Below, one piece after another: positions 22,031-32,212 of a DNA stretch of 64,000 nt (position 1 is its first letter; each line of letters opens with the position of its first letter). Both the position numbers and the translations under genes were made by a program. The DNA is from Adiantum capillus-veneris (lineage: Eukaryota > Streptophyta > Polypodiopsida > Polypodiales > Pteridaceae): positions 30,939,396 through 31,003,395 of the forward strand of contig CM043960.1 of the NCBI GenBank assembly GCA_014529385.2, read 5' to 3'. Under the pieces are notes generated by a model. The model did no database searches and was not told where the DNA came from. It worked only from the letters and a program-made list of their open reading frames with translations.

Positions 22031-22632
22031 GCAAGGAGTCAGGAAAATTTGGGTACCAAAAGCACAACTTGGGGATAAACCAAATTAGATCTGGGTGCCT
22101 AAAACTTCACCAAAGAAGCAGAAGACGGTTCCAAGGATTCAAGCACAGAATCGAGCATCTATGAACAAGGAACCTAACATAAAAAAGGTTTGGAAGAAAA
22201 AGGAGCACTTATCTTCTCCAAACACCGCAACACCAAACAAACAGTGGCAAGTTAAGTCTCAACAGACTCTAACACACGATGCAACACCAAGCCGACCGAG
22301 CTACCAATAATGGCGAGAAAAAGCTCTACAACAGTCTAACGTGCTACCAATAGCTCAAGCAATCAGTGTGCTAAAACTTCCTGATGGTACTATCAAAGAG
22401 AGAGCACATAAGCTACAAGATTTGCTCTTTGGAAGACATCATCAGCAAACCTCGACATCGGAAACCCTTGAGTTATTTACTCAAGACCCATCTCTTGCAC
22501 AACATATTGAGTTAAATTGCATTGATCTTCATATCATGGTAGATCCAATCACGGCTATGCATAGACACAACTGTTCAACCCATGCACGCAGTCGTCCCGG
22601 AGAACGACATCTAGGAGGGGTGGAAGGGTACT
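22031..22632 (+). pseudogene. C-terminal tail with W-V-P-K motifs and a small conserved end
   Basis: The translation reads KIWVPKAQLGDKP, a stop, then IWVPKTSPKKQKTV, in a Lys/Gln/Thr/Pro-rich stretch. It is followed at 22341-22634 by AISVLKLPDGTIKERAHKLQDLLFGRHH and further text. I do not recognise a domain. The same motif family is repeated in the 3557-6160 fragment and in Gypsy-3. Stops and shifts are present. Confidence 0.5.
22613..22628 (+). other. Internal polypurine-like tract
   Basis: AGGAGGGGTGGAAGGG (one T) follows GGAGAACGACAT. This pairing of a GACGACA-like word and a purine tract also occurs immediately before the LTRs at 3520, 28429 and 59566. Here it is followed by TACTAAGTACTAAG, which is not the start of any LTR in the window. 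It may mark the original 3' end of the pol-bearing unit. Confidence 0.45.
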
Positions 22633-24040
22633 AAGTACTAAGTAATTAAGAGCAATGTTTGGAGAGGGAGGAAAAAGTTCCATGTTAATGTGTGATTTTT
22701 TTGCAAAATTACCTGATAATACCCTTATAATTCATCAACAAGGGAAAATTCACTAATAATATCTTCCCGATGAGTGTATATACTGTCAGAAAATCATAAA
22801 AAATAGTCCTTGTTTTGGGTATTTTTCATCATTTTTTGTTGATAAGGAGGTTTAAAAATGGAGAAATCCAACAAAAAACAATAAAGCTGTGTTTTTCAAG
22901 GGATTTTCTTAGCTATTGGATTTTCACTTTACTTTTTTAGAGCATTTTCTATTTTCTTTGATTTTTTCAAATAAAAAGGTCAAAAATTAATAATAAATAG
23001 CAGGGAAGCTCAGATGGAAGAACGGAAGACACGATGGAAATCAGAAGATGAAAGCAGACAGGCACAAAAATTTTCAACGAAATCAGAAGATGGAAGCGGG
23101 AAGCCTAAATTAGGCGGCCATGCCTACTTCTACAAAATTCTTGTAGAATGAGCTACAGGAATCCGATTTTGAAAATTTTTGAGCCTAACATAGATTTCAC
23201 GGCCTAATAGGACTAACGAGGAATCTGGGGAAAATTGGTTTGGGAAGTCCAGGTATAGATTTCCAGCCTAGGCTAAAACCACCTCATTTTCACTTGGAGC
23301 CTTTGCAAAGAGAGCATTTCGGCTTCTTTCGCGCGTCATTTTCAAAGCCCACAGTTGACCTTTTTCAGCGCCGTCTCACACGAGACATGAGGGGTAAGTT
23401 CTTTACTCATCAATGATCTATTTTGTACGGCCGGTAGCTAGTCTAAAGCCCTAGAAAAAACCCTAGAAACCGAGCAATGCACAAAGACCTACGACCTAAA
23501 ACTGACCATAGCGGCTTGCTAGCTTGACCAAATCGGATGGGATTTGAACCATAGCATATCCTAGCCTAATAGAACCTTTCCATAGCATCAGATGATCATT
23601 CGGCTGGGGTCAAGGGGGTCCCCATTAGAGAAATTAGGGTTTTTGGAAAAGGCCAGAATTCCGACCTGACTCCACAGATGGCTTGCTAATGAGGTTCATA
23701 TACAATGTATATGATTGGTTTGGTGAAATCCATCAAGTAAAACCCTCGAAAAGTAAAAAACGGCTCGAAGCGTCAAATTCGATATACGAGGCCATATTGA
23801 CTCCAAATGAGCCAGAATTGGACAGGTAGCTTCACGACTATGTTACGGACAAGTCCAAAATCTCACGGTTGACCGACCAACCCAACAGACAGAGTAATAA
23901 AATAAAAATGGTGATTTCAGAGTCGACAGAGCACAAAGTGATGCCAACATGACCAAACTTGACCAAATTCAATTTAGGACTTGTATTAGGTGTATGTTTA
24001 GGTCAAAATTTGTGAGATTTGCAAAGTTTTTGTCACACTG
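22629..24040. other. Non-coding stretch of unknown origin inside Gypsy-1
   Basis: It has no ORF of note. The first 400 bases are A/T-rich; a mixed-composition part with TTTCGCGCGTC near 23330 follows. It leads into the leader-like repeats at 24041. It could be an LTR and leader of another element family that became joined here, but no second copy is in the window to test that. Confidence 0.4.
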
Positions 24041-24830
24041 TAGTAAATAATTGCGATTATTTACTTTTGCATCATTCTTTCTTGGAAATTGTCAATTCAC
24101 CTCACCTATCATGTGTACACATCTATTACAAGCTAAAAATCAAGTATGAGCCAAAATGACCACCCATTACTTGCAAAATCGCCAAAAAACGCAAAGAAGT
24201 CTTTGAAAGCCAAAATCTGGGTTATGAACAACTTTTCTTGATCCAAATCACCTCATAATTCATACCCAAGCTCTATACCATGCGTAGAACCAATGCATGC
24301 CAAAAAATGTCAATTTTGGAAGAAAAGTTAATAATCGCGTTATTTACTTTTTGGTCAAAATTGGAGAATTTTGATATTTGGCCATAATACATCCAAAGTA
24401 CATGTTGTGATAAGCCCACTAGCCAATTTTGAGTCAATTTGGAGTTCAAAATCTCAAATTTCCTTTATATCTACTGTTTCAGAGACCTAAAGCCAAAATC
24501 TGGTACCATTTTCAACATGTGCATCCAAATGAGCCCATATTTTCCTCAGAGCATGTAATTGGCATATACTTCAAGCCTATAAAACCATGTTTGCAAAAAA
24601 AAATTGAAATTTTTTCCAGCTGTAAATAATCATGATTATCTACTTTGATTGCAAATTTTTGTTTTGACCATACAGTTTTGTTCATTGCATGATTTTATGC
24701 ATCTTTGCTTGTTCAAAAATTGATTTCAAGCAATTTGGACCAGATTATCAGCATTTCAGTCTAAAAGGACATTCTAGAGAAAACTCCGACAACTCTGCTA
24801 ACTTTGCACTCTATTCACTGAACAGGAGCA
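24041..24830 (+). repeat. Second leader-type repeat block, ahead of the large ORF
   Basis: Three palindrome-bearing units homologous to the 5' leader: 24043-24064 (GTAAATAATTGCGATTATTTAC without the perfect centre), 24327-24347 (one base lost) and 24622-24643 (CATG centre). Spacing is about 283 and 296 bp, and shared text such as TGTTGTGATAAGCCCAC matches the units at 9380. The block ends about 190 bp before the ATG at 24831. Confidence 0.75.
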
Positions 24831-27800
24831 ATGCAAGCAGCGGAGAAGGCCAAGAAGAAGTTAAACCAAAAGAAGAAACTGCAAGAACTGCCCCCGTATC
24901 AACTGGACCCCGAGTCAGTAAAGGCGGCAAAAGCATCCTACCTTTCTAAAGAACAGATGGAAGAACACCATACCACGGTCTTCACTGGCAGGCTTAAGAG
25001 TGAAGAAGGGCATCAGGTAGAGTTGCAGCTCTTACCTAAAGAGGTCTATGATGTAGCAGCAAAGCCAGAAACCAAAGAGGCTAACCGCAGGTTTGGGCTC
25101 CTACATTTTTACAAACAAGAGCCTTGTGGAGTGGACTTTCAGAAAGCTTACAAGCTTCTGTCCACAATCAAAGAAGACGGAACTGCCCAGATATCAGACA
25201 ACCAAGGAAACAAGGTCAAGGTTGTATTTACAAAAGATATTGTGGCAGAGGCACTCAGACTGCCCACTGAAGGGATGACCATGCGGGCAAGAGACAGGAA
25301 GACAGTGGGCACATTTACCAAGGAAACAGCCATGGCTACATTCGTCGATCTCATCCACAAACAGGTGGAAGAGCCAGCCCGTCTGTACCATGAACACTTT
25401 CATGTCTTGGCAAAAAGGCCACCAAGGTATACGACACCAAATCACACCGTGGCCACCACTTTTACACAAGTTTTGAAGTCAACAACAAGGCAGCCTGTGG
25501 ACCACGTGCAATATGTTTTGACAACATTGAAGGCCACCAAGAAGGAGGGGAGAATAACATACTTGGGTGCGCCAGAAGTATTAACAAGAATAGCCTATCA
25601 TCCCATCGGCATGGCCGACAACCTACCGCCTGCCCCAGATCAGAATACATGGATCTTGGTAGCTCAACCCTCTCCAAGAGCTACAAGATCATGTAAAAGA
25701 TCATTTAAATCAGGTGATGAATCAGATGACAGCTCATCAGAGAGGCACAGTAGTGAAAGCTCTGACAACGAACAAAAAAGAGCTAGGAGGGAAGACATGA
25801 AGATAAAATTTGTGGGGGCTGCCCACCAAGAGGAGCCAGCTCAGAAACAAGCAAGATTTGAAAGAGAAAAATAGGCGTATCAGCGCACTAGGCAAGCACA
25901 AGGAAAAGACCCAGAAAAGTGGGTACCCACAGGCTTGAAAGGACCTAGAACAAAGCATAATACGAGAAAAGAGGCTGAGAATCCACAAGTCTATTTAGAA
26001 AGAATGTACCATGAGGCAGAATCCTTAAAGCTAAAAGAGACCGAAGAAGCGACAAAGAAAGCTGAGGAGGTGGCTACCCAAGAGCAAATCCAGGCATGTC
26101 CCTGACCCACCTCACCACCGCCGGAACAACAGGACCAGCCCATGCCTAGTCCACCATCATCACCGCCAGGCCAAGAGACAATGACGAAGTTGAGACCGAA
26201 AAAGGAAAAGATTTTGAATTCACCCACCAAACGGAAGCTACACAACAAGCTGACCACACCAAAAACCATGAGGAAAAGGAAGCTGAACCAGAACCAGAGC
26301 AGACAACCGCGGAAACTCACAAGCCGGGTGATGAAACTGATAAAGAGGAAGATACAGAAAAAGAGATAACCACTACACATGAGAAAGAAATCGAGACTGA
26401 GAAGGTAGAAAGGTTGCAACCGAAGAAACGGTAAGGGTTGAGACCACACAGGCTATTTCCACTCAACCAGAAACTGTCGAGGTATCACAGCCTCAGGAAG
26501 GCCAAGGAGAAGAACAACGATCCACTTCTACAGAACCACCAACACTTACAACACAACAAGAAGAAACACAAGAGGCTGCCGGCACATCACAACTCGCGAA
26601 ACAGGAGGAGTGGCAGTCCAATGACAAAGTAATTTTACAAGTAAATGAGTATTCAAGGCATATGCAAATCATGACGGAGAGACTCCGCTCAGCAGCCTTC
26701 AACCGTAGTACAAAAGCCAAAGAAATCGAAATGGTCATCGATGCTCTTCAAGGAGAGCTCGACGACAGAATGGTTACTATCACTGATCTCCAAAGGCAAG
26801 TACAAGAGCTAAAGGCAGAAGCGGAGCAGCATCAGATAGCTGGGGACAAACAACAGAAAGAAATGGAGGAGTTAGGTGACCTCCTTACTAAATTAGCTAA
26901 TGCCTGCAAGGTGAAAGACAAGCAGCTGACAGAAGTGACAAATGAACTTCTTACCACCTCTCTGTCAGCTCAAAAAATTCAAGTACAGTTAGATGTCGCT
27001 AATGCTTCTATCCAATACTCCGAACAAAGGATCAATGATCACGCCACTTTCTTGCGGCAAATAAGAGAAAATCCAATCGTGGCCTCGATCAAGGGAACAG
27101 ATGAAGTGTACAAGGCACTTGAGAAGAAAAACAGAGATTTAGAACTAGAGTTTAAGCTTGAACAGTCACAAGGCAGAGACTTGGCACTGATGCGGGTCCA
27201 AAGAGAGAAGGAACTCCTTAAGGAAATTGCAGAACTGAAAAGAATGAATCAACTCCTCAGAGATGGAAAGCCCGATACTCAGGAAGAGGCAGGCCCTTCA
27301 GAGCCGCCCCAAATTGACATTCCCTCGGTCTCATTTGTTGACTTTGAGAGACAGCCTACAGCAGAGCCAAGTGGTGACGAAGACTTTCAGGTCCAAATTA
27401 CAAACGAAGATACAATGCCAATAGTCCAGCTGTCAAAGACTGAAGAGGACGCACTGAAAGAGAAGATCACCTTAGAGGAAGATGAGCAGTGGAAGGCCGC
27501 TATGGATTGGTAGTTGAGAGTTTTACACTCTGTCAACGTCACTCAACTCACTCCCAATCAAATCAATGCTCAATGGCACCAACAATCCTTGCTATACCCT
27601 CTCATCAAGGTAGAACTCTTACAGGTAAAGGAAAGATTATACAAGGATATGCAAGAAGATGGCGCAGATAAGGACCACCTGAAGTGGAGACTAAGCTGGC
27701 TGAACAAGAATCCAAGATACCTGATTCTCTTCACAAGAGCACTTGCGGCCCTACAGAAAGATCCAACAGTCTGTCCTGTACCTTGAGTAAGGACATGGCA

Positions 27801-28389
27801 AGCACATGAAGCACTACAGAAGAAAAGGCCAACATGGATCAATTTTCCCAGGCTGCCAGCTCCAGAGAGGGGCCAAGCAACAGAAGAATACATGGTGAAA
27901 ACCCTAACGGGCGCCATGACATTCTTCAAGAGTCTACCAGATCTCTCATGTGCAATGCTATATAAGATCTGCAGAATGCTACTCACTTGCATATAGGTTT
28001 TCAATGAGCCTCAGCAGACAGGAGCCCCCTGGCTCTCATTCTTGGAAGGGAACAAAGGCCTTTGCTATGATCTAAGTGTGCAACCCTCAGAAGAAATTCT
28101 TTATGGATTTTATGCCCACTGGATGTTCCTGACCTCGCATAATATGCTCGATTTTGAGGAGGCATTCTACACTGGCTTCTTCACCTGGCAAACAAAGATA
28201 TTTGCGCCGGTGATAAGCAACCTCACGTCAAGATTTGTAGGATACTTGATGATGGAACTAAAAAACAGAGTCTCCAGGAAATTTTTGCAAGTGCCAGAAA
28301 AAGAACGCAAAATCAGAGGGCCAAAAGGTATTGGAAGTAGTGAAAGACCGCCTCGCCCGTCGCAACCCGAAGACTACTTCAGCCCATAA
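24831..28389 (+). pseudogene. Large downstream ORF of unknown function, copy B (about 1,180 codons)
   Basis: The ATG at 24831 follows the repeat block and opens a frame to a TAG at 25872, then on in frame to a TGA at 26104. After a frameshift, 26662-28389 is one frame with stops at 27511, 27784 and about 27994. Regions: basic N-terminus; globular part with FYKQEPCGVDFQKAYKLLSTI and VVFTKDIVAEALRLP; acidic serine-rich linker; Lys/Glu-rich repeats; coiled coil (26662-27290); Trp/Phe/Tyr-rich C-terminal part ending SQPEDYFSP 39 bases before the LTR. No membrane segment or retroviral enzyme motif is seen. Its position resembles an env-like or additional ORF, or the gag-like ORF of a non-autonomous partner. 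Confidence 0.65.
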
Positions 28390-28410
28390 AGCTGTGTCAA
28401 GGGATGACAC

Positions 28411-28428
28411 AGGCGAGGAGGGGGGGAA
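28411..28428 (+). other. Polypurine tract of Gypsy-1
   Basis: AGGCGAGGAGGGGGGGAA abuts the LTR start at 28429, with the GGGATGACACAGG motif before it. Expected plus-strand priming site. Confidence 0.88.
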
Positions 28429-29270
28429 TGTTAGCAGCAAGCTAATGCGGACACCATTTTTCGGAGTTCTCCTTGTAAAACAATTATTATTATGATAAAT
28501 CGAGAATATTATAACTCTTATTTTCTTGGTAAACTTTGTAATTAATGAGCCAGGGCTACAAACTTGCAGATTGTATCGACCAGTCAATTCCCACCTTTGG
28601 TAGAACTCCAGATTATTACTTTTGACCACCCAAAAAATTTTGCTAAGGTATAAAAGCCATTTTTGTAAATTTTTTATAAGTTTTTGGATAAGAAATACAC
28701 AGCGTGAGCTAACGGCGCTCACTTCTCTCCTTCTCGCGCTTCCTACTCCCTCTCCGGCTATCGTAGCTTTTGGCGTCGCCGACCCGCGGCCTAATTTCAT
28801 CATAATTAGGAATTTACACTTTTAAATTGAAAACTAAGCATAGGTGGGGTATTGGGGCATCACTGCTAAGCATTTAGATGCATTCTCGGTCGAAAATGAC
28901 TAGGTCAAAAATCCACTGCTGTTAATAATTGCGATTTTGAAACTTGACCTAAAGTGGGATTTGAGGCCATAGGCATGTGTTCTTAGGAATTATAAACTTG
29001 TCCTAGAAGTTCTGTTACGTTTGGATGTCATTTGATGCTGTAATGGATGTGATTGGCTTGCCGATAAGCGATTGGCTTTTGGTGATTTCAGTCACTTGAG
29101 TGTAGCTTGAGTTAGATGAGAGTTGTTAGTTGTTTTCCAAGAGATTGACAACCTCTTGTATCCTCTATGCACTAGTCGAGTCAGATTCATCCCATGGTTT
29201 AACAGATTAATCGTGGTTCTCGCTAATACTGCAATAAGATAGGATGGTGAGGTTAGATATGCGTCCCAGA
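28429..29270 (+). repeat. Gypsy-1 3' LTR (842 bp)
   Basis: It starts TGTTAGCAGC and ends CGTCCCAGA, where the final CA of the other copies has become GA. Compared with the 5' LTR it lacks about 80 bp just after CTCCCTCTCCGG. Bases after it, GAGCA, differ by one from GACCA before the 5' LTR. Confidence 0.88.
28649..28656 (+). promoter_or_regulatory. TATA box in Gypsy-1 3' LTR
   Basis: TATAAAAG at the position equivalent to 7628 in the 5' LTR. Confidence 0.65.
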
Positions 29271-29333
29271 GAGCACATAGTACATCGGCCGTATATAGTC
29301 GGGGCCAGTTTGTTCCATCACCACGAGGAATCA
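29271..29333. other. 63-bp spacer between Gypsy-1 and Gypsy-2
   Basis: Short unique sequence separating the 3' LTR of one element from the 5' LTR of the next. No feature seen apart from the possible GAGCA target duplication at its left end. Confidence 0.6.
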
Positions 29334-30242
29334 TGTTAGTAGCAAGCTAACACAGATACCATTTTTCGGAGTTCTCTTTCTAAAACACTTATTATTTTGA
29401 TAAATCAGGAATATTGTAACTCCTATTTTCTTGGATAAACTTTGTAATTAATGAGCCGGGGCTACAAGCTTCCAAATTGTATCAAACTGTCATTACCTAG
29501 CTTTGGTAGAACTCCACATTATTAGTTTTGACCACCCAAAAACCTTGGGTAAGGTATAAAAGCCAATTTTTGTAAGTTTTTGGATAAGAAATACACAACA
29601 TGAGCTAATGACTCTCACTCCTCTCCCTCTCGCGCTTCCTACTCCCTTCCCGGTTGTCACATTGCAATCACATTTGTTGCATTACAACCGCAGGTAATAG
29701 CTCTACACATTGACGTAAGTAGTTTACAGTATTTTGTAGCTTTTGGCGTCGCTGACCCGCGGCCTAATTTCATCATAACTAGGAATTCACACTTTCAAAT
29801 CAAAAACTAAGCATAGGCGGGGTATTGGGGCATCATTGCTAGGCATTTAGATGCATTCTGGGTCGAAAACGACCAGGTCAAAAATCCATTGTTGTTAATA
29901 ATCGTGATTTTGAAACTTGATCTTAAATGGGGTTTGAAACCATAAGCATGTGTGCTTAGGTCTTATAAACATGTCCTAGAAATTTCATTACGTTTGGATG
30001 TCATTTGATGCTGTAATGGACATGAATTGTTTGTTGATGAGCGATTGGCTTTTGGTGATTTCAGTCACTTGAGTGTAGCTGGAGTTAGATGCGAGTTGTT
30101 AGTTGTTTTCTGAGAGATTGAAACCTAATGTAGCCTCTATGCAGTAGTCGAGTCAGCTTCATCCCATGGATTAACAAATTAATTGTGGTGCTCACTAATA
30201 CTGCAATAAGATAGGATAGTGAGGTTAGACATGCGTCCCACA
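29334..30242 (+). repeat. Gypsy-2 5' LTR (909 bp)
   Basis: It begins TGTTAGTAGC and ends CGTCCCACA. It includes the segment that is absent from the Gypsy-1 3' LTR. The half palindrome GTTAATAATCGTGATT is near 29894. Confidence 0.9.
29555..29562 (+). promoter_or_regulatory. TATA box in Gypsy-2 LTR
   Basis: TATAAAAG in GGTATAAAAGCC, same relative position as in the other LTRs of the family. Confidence 0.65.
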
Positions 30243-30244
30243 TT

Positions 30245-30262
30245 TGGCTCCATTGTCGGGGA
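30245..30262 (+). other. Primer-binding site of Gypsy-2, diverged tRNA-Asp type
   Basis: TGGCTCCATTGTCGGGGA starts two bases after the LTR and is followed by TCGAAG. It differs from the Gypsy-1 site by two bases, one of them in the otherwise invariant TGGCGCC. Confidence 0.7.
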
Positions 30263-32212
30263 TCGAAGAGACGTAAACTAGGGAAAAACATGAGCGTCTT
30301 GTGAAGTTATCCTTTAACTTCCTCTAGGTTCACCTAGAGTTCAAAACTTTCTTTTAGAAACCGCATAGCTTAAGATTATCTTCTTTTGCTGTGTAGAGGT
30401 AGCTTGGAGGTAATCGTACTTGCTGAGTGCCTTTAGGATTGTAGGATTGTAGAAATAGATTAGGATTTTGAGAATGATTAGTAGACGAGACAAGTCTTAA
30501 GATCAATGCTCAGAAAAAACATAAAAGACAAGAAAACGAGTGCTTGTGGACACTTTTCACAATCCCATTGCATGAGAATTTAGGAGTAGGGTAAGTAGGA
30601 TCTGAGGTGGATTTCAGAACACTGCTCTCTCTGAAAGAATCAAGTGTGAGTTGTTATTGGAAGCTACAGAAATTCAGGTCTACGGCTAGAAATAGCTCGA
30701 AAAGACTCGAAACCACTCAATCCAACTAGAGAGTAATCTTAAATGTTGTCTGAACCAGTTGGTAAGCTCAAAGACACTTCGAGGTAAAATTTTCAAGAGT
30801 TGGCTAAAACTCAGATTACTTACTTTTTCTTGACATTTTAGGTCAAATTAAGTGTTTACTTGATTCATAGGCTTAAAATATCTCATATAAAGACTGTCTT
30901 TGAAAAAGTTGCAAAAAAGTGTTCATTTCAAGCCTGAGGTTAATAATCGCGATTATTAACTTTCTGCTCTAAATTGACCAAGGTTCATACCATTGACTCA
31001 TTGTATGTGTACAAACAACTTTTGTGAAGGCCCAAAAGATTTGGATCACCAAACTGGTAAAAAATTGGGTAAAAACTAAAGTTTGTATTGAATTTTTGAA
31101 TCTTGAGTGAAAATTGGGAAAACAATTGTCCAAACTTATTGAAAATTGATTCATAGGCTTATATTGATGTGTATAAACATGTGTGCATGCTCAGTTGACC
31201 AATAAGATGCAAAAAGTTGCCAGTTGTAAATAATTGCGATTATTTACATCTGCCCCATTTTTCAATTTTTTTGACCAAGTCAGCATACCACTAGTTTAAT
31301 CATGTTGTGATAGGTCCACAAACCAAATTTGTTAAGATTTGGATCAATGGATTGAAAATTGTGACTAAAATTGCAAAGTTAGCAGAAAATTGATGATCAT
31401 TTAACCAAAAATTGTCCAAACTTGATGAAACTTGGCTAGTGACCTTAACTTGAGGTGCTTAACAGATCTGTGTCAAATTTGGAGCAAGAAGTTGTAAAAA
31501 TATAGATGGAGTAAATAATCGCGATTATTTACATCTGCTTCAAAACTTGAGAATTTTGCACAATTGAGTATACCACAAGGTTAAGCATATCAAGTAGAAT
31601 TCACAACTCATTTTGGTGAAATTTGGATCACGAAAGTGACACTTAAGCCAGATTCTCGAAATCAGAGTCTACGAACACAAAACAAGTGATAAACTTGACC
31701 ATGTTTTGTCCAAACTTGTTGAAACTTGTCCATGGACGTTAACAAGTTGTATACTTGCCAAACCAATGCAAAAAGTGCAAAAAACTGACAAAAGTAAATA
31801 ATCGAGATTATTTACTATTGCCATCCAGGGACATCAATTTTGACTTTTGAACTTATACAGTGTTAGACCAATATAATACAAAGCTGCCGGGTAATTTTGG
31901 GTTCAATCATATTAGAATTGATGCATGTTCACTTAGTTTCCAGGTTGCAGATTAAACCTTTGATTTTTTTGCTAAAGTCGAATCTGAAAGTCAAATTTTG
32001 ACTCCCATAGCTTGATTTGAAGTGATACACATAGAACAATCACAAGAGTTAGCAAAAACTCTACCGTCTTTATAGAAGAAGGGCTGACTTGATCAAATTT
32101 GTACAAGAATCAGTGGATTGACAGAAAGTTGTAATCGAATCAAGTGGAAATTGACGACAAGTCAATCCAAAGGTGAGTACTCTATCCTGGGCTTCATAAG
32201 TCTATATAAACC
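30263..32212 (+). repeat. Gypsy-2 leader with ~285-bp tandem repeats and CGCG palindromes
   Basis: Four palindromes: 30939-30960 (GTTAATAATCGCGATTATTAAC, 22 bp, perfect), 31226-31247 (TGCG centre), 31511-31532 (22 bp, perfect) and 31794-31815 (CGAG centre). Spacings are 287, 285 and 283 bp, the same register as in Gypsy-1. No ORF of significance. Confidence 0.85.

Larger units (their letters stand above)
7405..29270 (+). mobile_element. Gypsy-1: 21.9-kb Ty3/Gypsy-type element, RT deleted, with two nested insertions
   Basis: It is bounded by a 923-bp 5' LTR and an 842-bp 3' LTR, both starting TGTTAG. The 3' copy lacks about 80 bp. The LTRs are roughly 93% alike outside that gap. Order: LTR, tRNA-Asp-like primer site, repeat leader, gag (split by the Penelope-like insertion), protease 1, RNase H, two H2C2 fingers, integrase (with a MITE between the fingers), protease 2, W-[IV]-P-K tail, a purine tract, a leader-like block, the large unknown ORF, polypurine tract, LTR. 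Comparison with Gypsy-2 shows about 1.9 kb missing at 18970, which removes RT. The block from 22629 on may derive from a second element joined by recombination (see findings). Confidence 0.8.

Noticed and set aside
22764..22800. CGATGAG followed by GAAAA as a possible ribozyme core
   Set aside because: The core base before GATGAG is wrong and the flanks do not pair.
24831..28389. Envelope-like protein
   Set aside because: Position fits, but there is no signal peptide, transmembrane segment or Cys-rich ectodomain, and the protein is dominated by a charged coiled coil.
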